Shown here: piece by piece, positions 1 through 5,641 of the stretch
Layout: every line of letters begins with the position of its first letter
Position numbering within the stretch: position 1 is the stretch's first letter
Source: DASSFZ01 sp036514635
GTDB taxonomy: Bacteria > Chloroflexota > Anaerolineae > Fen-1058
Reading direction: 5' to 3'
DNA: 7,987 nucleotides
NCBI GenBank assembly: GCA_036514635.1
Contig: DATBWU010000063.1
Span: 1 to 7,987, forward strand
Made by a program: the position numbers and the translations under genes
The notes under the pieces: generated by a model
What the model was told of the DNA's origin: nothing
Seen by the model: the letters and a program-made list of their open reading frames with translations, nothing else
The model's database searches: none

Positions 1-1384
1 TCGGCGCGCTCGCCACAACGGTCGTCGAACGCTCCCGCCGTCGCCCGCGCACGTAAGAGACCGGCACCGGTTCGGCCACGCCCTTCAACGGCATACGACC
101 GGCGGCCTCCAGGTCGAATTCGGGCTGGCCGGCGAGGATGCGCTCGGATGCCAAAATGGTGCGGGGCCTGGCGTTTTGCATCAACCGGCAGGCGATATTT
201 GCCTCGCTGCCCATCACGCCATACGTGCGGCGCGTGGGGCCACCGTAAGCGCCGGTTCGCATCTGGCCCCGGCTCAGGCCGATGCGAACATTGCGGATGA
301 ATCCCAGGCGGGCCGGCAGCGTGATCAAATCGAGCGCGGCGGCGATAGCGCGCTCGGCATCGTCCTCGTGTGCGATCGGTGCGCCGAAGCTCGCGTACAG
401 ATAACTCCCCTTCTCGCCGATGCTGAGCTGCAGCAGGAATCCTTCGTAGCGCGCGATGACGTTCTGCACCCAGCAAATGAACGCATCTAGCTTTTCTCCG
501 GCGGCATCGTCGTCGTCGTAGTCGATGCCGCTGAACTCCAAAAACAGCGCTGCGGCGGGACGCAGTTCTGAGAGAAACTGGCCCTGACCGGAGTGCAGGC
601 GCTCGTAAACGGGAGGCAGGAGCCACGGGCGGGCGATCTCGTCATCCAGGCGCTGAACCGGCCAGGCGGCTTGCGGGACAGGCCCTTCCAGCGCGGTGAC
701 GACGGCATAACGCTCGCGCGTCTGCTCGTCTTCTCGCCATTCGGCGACGGTGAGGCGCGCGGCGAGGTGCGACGCGACATCGGCGGCCACCAGCACTTCG
801 CCTTTGCGCACAAGATAATCGACTACGCCCAGTTTGTCGAGCACTCGCCCGGCCAGCACTTCCATCTGATGGATGTTCGGATCGCCCACCAGGAAACGAC
901 GCACCGTCCCTGCGACGGCGCTCACCTTGATCGCCAGCTCGATCGGGGTTCCGGCGGGTGTGCGGACGGTGGCGAAGGGCCGCATCGCCGTCTGCATCGC
1001 CAGCGCACAGGCGGTCGCTCTGAGGGATGAGGGATGAGGGACACTTGCACCTGCGCTGGCGCGCAGCGCAAGTGCAGGTGTGAGGGATGAAGCTTCATCC
1101 TTTTCATCGAACCAGCACGTGATGGCGTCGCCGCTGAAGTTGACGACGCTGCCGCCGAACTTGTCCACTTGCTCGATCACGGCGCTGAAGACGCGGTTCA
1201 ACTGGCCGGTCACTTCCTCGGCTCCACGCCTCGCCCCCAGCTCTTGCTCCAGGGCGGCGGTGAGCGGTGTGAAACCGGAGATGTCGGCGAACAGCACCGC
1301 GCCGGTGCTCCGGTCGGGCAGCGGCTCACCGGTGACCAGCGCACGTTGTCGATCGAGGGGCAGATAGGCGCTTAGAGGTTCCAT
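1..1384 (-). CDS. Tandem class III adenylate/guanylate cyclase protein, 3' end missing
   Basis: The frame is open from an ATG at 1384 to the left edge (461 codons), so this is the N-terminal part of a larger protein. Domain 1 (residues about 26-230) has FADISGFT with D34 and NFSGDAITCWF with D86, the two metal-binding Asp positions of class III nucleotide cyclases. Domain 2 (about 278-450) has FLEFSG (E283), IGEKGSYLYASFGAP (E324) and YGVMGSEANIACRL with N396 and R400, the Asn-x3-Arg pair used in transition-state binding. In related proteins such a pair is followed by an AAA/NB-ARC-type ATPase and TPR repeats; that part would lie outside the window, so it is inferred. The predicted role is synthesis of cyclic nucleotide or cyclase-like signalling in the cytoplasm. 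Residues 99-122 are an in-frame repeat-derived insertion. No Shine-Dalgarno is visible before the ATG, so the start is the least certain point. Confidence 0.88.
   Translation of the reverse strand, partial: MEPLSAYLPLDRQRALVTGEPLPDRSTGAVLFADISGFTPLTAALEQELGARRGAEEVTGQLNRVFSAVIEQVDKFGGSVVNFSGDAITCWFDEKDEASSLTPALALRASAGASVPHPSSLRATACALAMQTAMRPFATVRTPAGTPIELAIKVSAVAGTVRRFLVGDPNIHQMEVLAGRVLDKLGVVDYLVRKGEVLVAADVASHLAARLTVAEWREDEQTRERYAVVTALEGPVPQAAWPVQRLDDEIARPWLLPPVYERLHSGQGQFLSELRPAAALFLEFSGIDYDDDDAAGEKLDAFICWVQNVIARYEGFLLQLSIGEKGSYLYASFGAPIAHEDDAERAIAAALDLITLPARLGFIRNVRIGLSRGQMRTGAYGGPTRRTYGVMGSEANIACRLMQNARPRTILASERILAGQPEFDLEAAGRMPLKGVAEPVPVSYVRGRRRERSTTVVASAP
1021..1090. repeat. Hairpin repeat element inserted in frame in the cyclase gene
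   Basis: Three direct heptads TGAGGGA (1021-1041) are followed by an inverted repeat with 17-bp arms (1042-1058 and 1064-1080, two mismatches of C-A/T-G type, 5-nt GCGCG spacer). Another TGAGGGATGA follows at 1081-1090. The whole block encodes residues 99-122 of the cyclase on the minus strand without breaking the frame. It sits just after the GDAITCWF strand of domain 1 and before the helix ALAMQTA, where related cyclases normally have a short loop. The structure looks like an intergenic repeat that has entered a gene. Confidence 0.8.
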
Positions 1385-1441
1385 GGGAACAATTGGCTCT
1401 ACCAGTTGTAGTGGGAAACACCGTTCACCGCAAAGTCTTTG

Positions 1442-1510
1442 GACGCGGATTTCGCGGATTCACGCAGATTTTTCAGCCCGATCCGTGTTCATCCGTGTTG
1501 ATCCGTGTCC
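1442..1510. repeat. Intergenic GCGGATT/ATCCGTGT tandem repeat block
   Basis: The 158-bp gap between the nitroreductase-like gene and the cyclase gene holds short tandem motifs. CGCGGATT-type units lie at about 1445-1470, and three 10-bp units ATCCGTGTTC, ATCCGTGTTG and ATCCGTGTCC lie at 1481-1510. This kind of sequence recurs in gaps of many environmental bacterial genomes, from general knowledge. No coding function is seen. The remaining part of the gap (1385-1441) may hold the cyclase promoter, but no convincing one was found. Confidence 0.65.
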
Positions 1511-1542
1511 CATTTCCCGTCAAAGCCAGGAGAGCCGAACAA

Positions 1543-2913
1543 TTAACGCGAGTTGTGCCAGCGTGCCTGATGCTCGCGCTGCGTGTCGGTCAGCGCTTCG
1601 GGCCGGTAAAAGCGATCATAGAACTCGACGTCGACGTGTGTCACTTGATAACCGAGCATCGTGCGGAAGGGCGCGCTGTACACCGGAAAGCGCCCGTAAC
1701 GATTGTAGAGATATTCGCAGTAAGCGACGGTCGCCGCGATCGCCACGTCGCTGGGCGGCGCGACCTGAGAAGTCACACCTGTCGGGTCTTTCCATTCGCC
1801 TTCGCCGCTTCGATACACGCCGCTCCGCCCGAACTTGTACTCGACCAGGGCTTCGACCGCGGCCTTCATCGACGGGTAATAAGGTGGGCAATAAGGCTTC
1901 AACAAGACTTCGCCATCGCACTCCAGGCCCAGCGGATAGGGATAGGGTTGATCGCGTCCGAGCAGTCTGAGGATGAAAGACATCCATCGACTCGCGCCGA
2001 CGTAGCGGCTGCCGGGCATCGATCCCATGCGGAAGCCGAGCGCTTCGAACCAGCCGTATTCGTGGCGGGCGAAGCTGGGGAAGCCGCCCAGTCCCATCGC
2101 CTGCGTCATCAGCGCGATGTTTTGCAGTAACATGCCTTGCTCGATGCCGATCGATTCGACCAGCGTCATCTCGATGGCCTGCACGGTGAAAACGCGGCCG
2201 CCGCTCAGGCTGTCGTCGAGCGGGCCGCCCTTGCTCTTGGCGAAGCGGCTGATGCCCGCCGGCCGGAAGAAGTTGCGCTCGTCGAAGCCGAACAGGCCCA
2301 TGGCCGGCTCGAAGGCTTCCAGCAAGACGTTGATGTACGCCGCTGTCATCGAGTTGATCGGGAGGAAGTATGTGCCGCCTCGGGCGTATAGCGACCACTT
2401 GTTGATATTGAAATTGTATCCGGGTTGAACCGGCGGCGCGGATCGCCCGTTGCGAATCTTGCTCCGGCTGCGGCGGTACGCCTCCAGCGAGTCGCCTTGT
2501 TGGGCCAGGCGGATCACATCGGGTATTTCGGCGGGCGTGAAGTCTTGAGGTCGCTTGAGGAGATAGGTCGCCTCGTCGTTCGTGACGACGAGTGAGACGG
2601 CGTTGATGGCATCGGGGCTGCCGACGGTGCGCCCCACCAGCCCGGCGAGCATACTCCCACCCTGCCCCGGCCCGTAAGCCAGGTCGGCCAGATCGTAGCC
2701 GGTGATGCCGCACGCGGCGAAGGCGAGGATCGCTTCTTCGAGTTCGGTGAGTGGTTGCGGTGCGTGACGGCTGGCGTAGGTGAGGGGGCCGGCGTCGATG
2801 CTCATGCCGCGCCCGAAACGACGCGAGCGCCGTCCGCGCAGCGCGTCCAGAAGCGAATAACGCGCCACATGCTGAACCACATCAGCCGAGATTGTGGGTC
2901 CGTGGGTATTCAC
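1543..2913 (-). CDS. Large nitroreductase-like protein (456 aa), function unknown
   Basis: The start is GTG at 2911-2913, preceded by a strong GGAGG four bases upstream; the stop is TAA. The N-terminus has LLDALRGRRSRRFGRG (residues 21-36), resembling the basic RRS.R.F motif that contacts FMN phosphate in nitroreductases. Residues 258-277 (EQGMLLQNIALMTQAMGLGG) match the classic nitroreductase helix with A/Q-N-x-L-x-A-x-x-x-G-L-G. Between them lies a long region (about 80-250) not typical of the 200-residue family. The C-terminal 100 residues end in a conserved-looking tyrosine- and histidine-rich stretch (VDVEFYDRFYRPEAL, then H448 and H453). The likely fold is an FMN- or flavin-binding nitroreductase with large insertions, and the substrate is unknown. 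No signal peptide or membrane segment is seen. It could also be a nitroreductase-like cyclodehydratase-type dehydrogenase, but no partner peptide gene is present. Confidence 0.75.
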   Translation of the reverse strand: MNTHGPTISADVVQHVARYSLLDALRGRRSRRFGRGMSIDAGPLTYASRHAPQPLTELEEAILAFAACGITGYDLADLAYGPGQGGSMLAGLVGRTVGSPDAINAVSLVVTNDEATYLLKRPQDFTPAEIPDVIRLAQQGDSLEAYRRSRSKIRNGRSAPPVQPGYNFNINKWSLYARGGTYFLPINSMTAAYINVLLEAFEPAMGLFGFDERNFFRPAGISRFAKSKGGPLDDSLSGGRVFTVQAIEMTLVESIGIEQGMLLQNIALMTQAMGLGGFPSFARHEYGWFEALGFRMGSMPGSRYVGASRWMSFILRLLGRDQPYPYPLGLECDGEVLLKPYCPPYYPSMKAAVEALVEYKFGRSGVYRSGEGEWKDPTGVTSQVAPPSDVAIAATVAYCEYLYNRYGRFPVYSAPFRTMLGYQVTHVDVEFYDRFYRPEALTDTQREHQARWHNSR

Positions 2914-2934
2914 TTGTCCTCCGGCGCTATTGGG

Positions 2935-2953
2935 ATGCAGTGCTCAACTGCAT
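2935..2953. repeat. Small perfect hairpin in leader of the nitroreductase-like gene
   Basis: ATGCAGT (2935-2941) and ACTGCAT (2947-2953) form a perfect 7-bp inverted repeat around GCTCA. It lies between the predicted promoter and the ribosome binding site of the nitroreductase-like gene, so it would be in the transcribed leader. It could be an operator or leader hairpin, or chance. Confidence 0.35.
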
Positions 2954-3025
2954 TGCCGCGCCGGGCGCACCGCCACCTGCAGTGCGCTCAGGCTGTTGAC
3001 TGCCGGAAATCGATGGGGCGAGGAT

Positions 3026-3054
3026 ATTGTAATCGAAAGTGCGTGAGGAATCAA
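3026..3054 (-). promoter_or_regulatory. Predicted sigma-70-type promoter for the nitroreductase-like gene
   Basis: On the minus strand TTGATT (3054-3049) is separated by exactly 17 bp from TACAAT (3031-3026). Both boxes match the consensus at four or five of six positions. It lies in the short gap after the creatininase-like stop and gives a leader of about 105 nt before the GTG start at 2913. It is the best promoter match in the window, judged by eye only. Confidence 0.45.
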
Positions 3055-3059
3055 ACGGC

Positions 3060-3080
3060 TCATTCCTCATCCCTCATCCC
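3060..3080. repeat. TCATYCC heptad repeat forming the creatininase C-terminus
   Basis: Three tandem heptads, TCATTCC (3060-3066), TCATCCC (3067-3073) and TCATCCC (3074-3080), lie at the 3' end of the creatininase-like gene. On the minus strand they encode the last residues GMRDEE and the TGA stop. The same heptad in the other orientation (TGAGGGA) flanks the hairpin in the cyclase gene at 1021-1090. Confidence 0.65.
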
Positions 3081-4283
3081 TTGCAGTTTGGGATGTTCCC
3101 ACCACGATCCGGTCCCCCAGCCTGCTTCGCGCCGCACGCTTCGCCGCCGATGCTGCTCGATGATCTCGTGGACGTGCCCGACTTTCTCTTCGATCGCGGC
3201 TTCCAGCCACACGCGGCCTTTCTCGGCTGCCCCTTGCGTCGCCGCGCCGTATGCGCCGGTGATCGTGTCGTCCGTCCACGGCGGATTTGCGATCAGCGCG
3301 CCGCCTTCGATCCAGTCCATGTAGTAGTTCGGTGTCGCCGTAAAATCCACCTCATCGGCGGCGAGGTGCATGTGCGCCAGGTCGGGCCGCAGGTGCAGGA
3401 TGTAACTCGTCTCCAGCTCGCAGGCGTGGCCCATGCCGCCGATGCTCGACGTGCGGTGCGTCGCCAGCGCCTCCGCACCCGGCCCGCTCGACGTATGCAG
3501 GAAGGCCGTGGCGACGAACAGTTCCGGCCAGCGATCGCCGCAGAACTTGGTGACGTTGACCAGGAATGAATGGTTGCCGCCGTGCCCGTTGATCAGGTAG
3601 ACCATGCGAAAGCCCAACCCGCGCAGGCAACCCACGACGGCGACCCAGAAGTCCTCCCAGGCGCGCGGCTCGATCGTCAGCGTGCCGGGAAACTGGCGGC
3701 GGTGCATGCTGACGCCGTAGGGCCACGCCGGCAGACGGAAAACCTCGGCCGGGATGGCGTTCTCTACACCCTTCGCAATTGCGTCGACGATCAGCGTGTC
3801 GGTGTTGAGTGGCAGGTGAAAGGCGTGCTGCTCGGTGTGGCCGGTGGCGATCAGCGCGACGCGGCGCTGGCTATCGCGCTGAGGCAGCCATTTCCAGCTT
3901 GCGCCGCCCGGTTTCCACTTCGCCTGAATCGTTGGCACGTCTCTCGACGCAAAGCCTTGCCGGCCCTGGCCGTTGACCACGAACACGTGCGTGAATCCGT
4001 CTTCCTTGATGCTGGCGATGAGCGAGGCCAGCACCGGCTTCAGCACCTTCGGCCCGACGGCCAATCGTTTAAGTGTCCTGTGCCGCGTGCGAAAGCCGAA
4101 GGGCACGCCGGGAAATACGCAGACGCGATCGACCCTGCGCCGCGTGCGCTTCTGCACCTGGCCGGCCACGCCGTCCCAATCGTAACCGTTCGCGCCGCCG
4201 AGCGGAACCAGCATCGGTGTGTCGCGTTTCAGCCGGGCCACCTCCGGATAAGTCAAGTTTTCGTACGGGATGATCTCGATCAT
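3060..4283 (-). CDS. Creatininase-family metal-dependent amidohydrolase with extra N-terminal half-domain
   Basis: The start is ATG at 4283 with GAGAGG about seven bases upstream; the protein is 407 aa, against about 240-260 for most creatininase-family members. The catalytic domain spans about 141-310. GHTEQHAFHLPLNTD provides E151, H153 and D162; INGHGGNH provides H234; GHACELET provides E289. These match the five metal ligands known in creatininase (Glu, His, Asp, His, Glu), so the enzyme should be active on a cyclic or linear amide with two divalent metals. Residues 24-110 look like a degenerate copy of the first half of the same fold: PLGGANGYDWDG replaces the G-TEQH motif, and VVNGQGRQG replaces INGHGGN with Gln for His. 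The substrate is not known; family members act on creatinine, formamides and cofactor or peptide precursors. The next gene upstream is another amide-acting enzyme 82 bp away. The last residues come from a heptad repeat. Confidence 0.88.
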   Translation of the reverse strand: MIEIIPYENLTYPEVARLKRDTPMLVPLGGANGYDWDGVAGQVQKRTRRRVDRVCVFPGVPFGFRTRHRTLKRLAVGPKVLKPVLASLIASIKEDGFTHVFVVNGQGRQGFASRDVPTIQAKWKPGGASWKWLPQRDSQRRVALIATGHTEQHAFHLPLNTDTLIVDAIAKGVENAIPAEVFRLPAWPYGVSMHRRQFPGTLTIEPRAWEDFWVAVVGCLRGLGFRMVYLINGHGGNHSFLVNVTKFCGDRWPELFVATAFLHTSSGPGAEALATHRTSSIGGMGHACELETSYILHLRPDLAHMHLAADEVDFTATPNYYMDWIEGGALIANPPWTDDTITGAYGAATQGAAEKGRVWLEAAIEEKVGHVHEIIEQHRRRSVRREAGWGTGSWWEHPKLQGMRDEE

Positions 4284-4302
4284 CGGCGCACCTCTCGATT
4301 CT

Positions 4303-4361
4303 GAATCGGCGAATCAGCGAATCAGCGAGTCAACGAGATAGTCGCTGATTCGCTGATTCGC
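4303..4361. repeat. Perfect 20-bp inverted repeat built of 8-bp GCGAATCA units
   Basis: Arms at 4309-4328 and 4342-4361 are exactly complementary over 20 bp around a 13-bp spacer. Each arm contains tandem 8-bp units; from 4303 to 4334 about four units of GAATCAGC type can be counted. It starts four bases after the acyltransferase-like stop (4366), in the gap before the creatininase-like gene. It could act as a transcription attenuator or mRNA end protector. There is no T-run, so a normal intrinsic terminator is not supported. Confidence 0.75.
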
Positions 4362-4365
4362 TCCG

Positions 4366-5433
4366 TCAGGCCGAAAGCGTCAGCGGCGCATACTCCCCGT
4401 CGCACGGGTTGCCGTAGCAGTACCACAGCGTGCGCGCGTTCAGATCGATGATCAGCGAGCCGATCGTCGCCGACTCGTCGAGGATGGGCAGGTCTTTCGC
4501 GTGGCTGCAAATGCTGGCCGGGCGATTGACGTGATCGGCCAGCAGCACCTGCACGTCCTCGATGCGAATCTGGCCGCGCTGAGCCAGTTTCTTCCCCAAT
4601 CGACGCGCGCGATTGTAGCGCACGTGCGATCCGGTCAACAGGTGCGGCTGCTCTTCCAACGGCTTGAGCCGGGGGGACGTGTAGTGATTGGAGTGCGCCA
4701 GGTAGCCCTCGTCGGCGTACAAGGCCTCGAATACGCCCGCCGAGGCTTCGATGTTATACAGTTCGCCGTTCTCGTCGGCGAGCAGATGGTTGTACCCGGC
4801 GGCGCGGCGCGGATGCGTGGCGCGATGTATCGCTCGCCCGATGCGCGGCGCGGCCAGCACTGCTCGCCCGATGAACACGCGCGGGATGCCCAGGCGGATG
4901 TCGTTGGGGTACACCGAGTTGATACACTGCGCAATGCCTGCCGCGTTGAAGCCGATGTTGCATAACAGTCCACCGTAGGTCAATGACATGAACGGCAACT
5001 CGCCATCCGGCTCAGCCCGGACGATGTACTGCAAATCCTTATCGACCGGCAGCCAGTCTTCGTTGTGGCCGATCAACACGTGACTATCGGCGGTGCGGTC
5101 GTTGCTGAACGCCACCGACGTGCATCGCTCGAACAGCATGTCAGAGGTAAGTTCTTCCAGGCAATTGCACACCATCAGGTCTTCGAAGTCCGTGCCGGAG
5201 CCTTCGGCGATGCCGCGCAATTCCTCCACATACTGCGGCAGGTGCTCGGTGGCAAACGGTATGTACTTGCGCGCCTGGACGATCGCGCGCGCCCAGGTCA
5301 GCTTGATCTCCGGCGTCTGTTCGAGCATGGCTTGGTAATTGACGACCATGCGTCGGGCACAGTCGCCGACCTCGCGCCCAATGCTGAAGCCGATTTGATA
5401 ATGCGTGCCTTTGGCATGAACGATGGGGATCAT
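4366..5433 (-). CDS. C45 family N-acyltransferase/amidohydrolase (isopenicillin-N acyltransferase-like)
   Basis: The start chosen is ATG at 5433, because GAGGAG lies seven bases before it; the GTG two codons upstream (5439) would leave almost no spacing. The 355-aa product opens with IPIVHAKGTHYQIGFSIG, typical of this Ntn-hydrolase family. The predicted nucleophile is C104 in RCTSVAF. It is followed by IGHNEDW (N124-W127), a glycine-rich MSLTYGGLLCNIGFNAAGIA core, SNHY (248-251), and a C-terminal GNPCDGEYAPLTL that is common in the family. Members are made as proenzymes that cut themselves just before the Cys and then hydrolyse or transfer an acyl group on an amide such as a penicillin side chain, N-acyl amino acid or ceramide-like lipid. 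There is no signal peptide, so a cytoplasmic place is likely. The residue before C104 is Arg, not the usual Gly. The substrate is unknown; the neighbouring creatininase-like gene suggests amide catabolism. Confidence 0.88.
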   Translation of the reverse strand: MIPIVHAKGTHYQIGFSIGREVGDCARRMVVNYQAMLEQTPEIKLTWARAIVQARKYIPFATEHLPQYVEELRGIAEGSGTDFEDLMVCNCLEELTSDMLFERCTSVAFSNDRTADSHVLIGHNEDWLPVDKDLQYIVRAEPDGELPFMSLTYGGLLCNIGFNAAGIAQCINSVYPNDIRLGIPRVFIGRAVLAAPRIGRAIHRATHPRRAAGYNHLLADENGELYNIEASAGVFEALYADEGYLAHSNHYTSPRLKPLEEQPHLLTGSHVRYNRARRLGKKLAQRGQIRIEDVQVLLADHVNRPASICSHAKDLPILDESATIGSLIIDLNARTLWYCYGNPCDGEYAPLTLSA

Positions 5434-5641
5434 CTTCACTCTCCTCGCTTGAGAACGGGCGGCTCAATGCGATTCTTTTCGCCGCGAGGCGACGGCGCTC
5501 AGGCGGGGAGAGCAAGGGGAGGTTCCTCTTCGAGATTCTTTCTGCTGCGCACAGAACGCAGAATCAACCACCAAGGCACCAAGACACCCAAATGGCTGGG
5601 TGCCTTGGCGCCTTGGTGGTGAATAGTTCGATGCGAGAGAT
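5434..5641. other. 208-bp gap with a CACCAAGG inverted repeat, no gene
   Basis: This gap lies between the membrane protein stop and the acyltransferase-like start. It holds the inverted repeat described at 5567-5620 and the GAGGAG ribosome binding site just before 5433. The rest (about 5440-5560) shows no convincing gene. Short minus-strand frames across it have no ribosome binding site and no family resemblance. A promoter for the acyltransferase-like gene is expected here but was not clearly found. Confidence 0.5.
5567..5620. repeat. 24-bp inverted repeat of CACCAAGG type
   Basis: Arms at 5567-5590 and 5597-5620 are complementary over 24 bp with two wobble-type mismatches and a 6-bp AATGGC loop. 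The arms are made of ACCACCAAGGC and CACCAAG units. It is a non-coding hairpin element between the membrane protein and acyltransferase-like genes, just after the former's stop at 5642. A transcript-ending or stabilising role is possible; there is no clear T-run after it. Confidence 0.75.

Noticed and set aside
1405..1433. Possible cyclase promoter TTGCGG-17-TACAAC on the minus strand
   Set aside because: The spacing is right, but the boxes match the consensus at only three and four positions, so it is too weak to list.
1393..2130. Open plus-strand frame of 245 codons opposite the nitroreductase-like gene
   Set aside because: It begins inside a repeat gap and has no recognisable motif; the opposite strand encodes a coherent protein.
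1616..2713. Second minus-strand frame of 365 codons within the nitroreductase-like gene
   Set aside because: It is a shifted frame with an Arg-rich, motif-free product; the GTG frame starting at 2913 has the family motifs.
3570..4304. Open plus-strand frame of 244 codons opposite the creatininase-like gene
   Set aside because: It is a mirror frame of a gene with all its catalytic motifs, and its own product is low-complexity.
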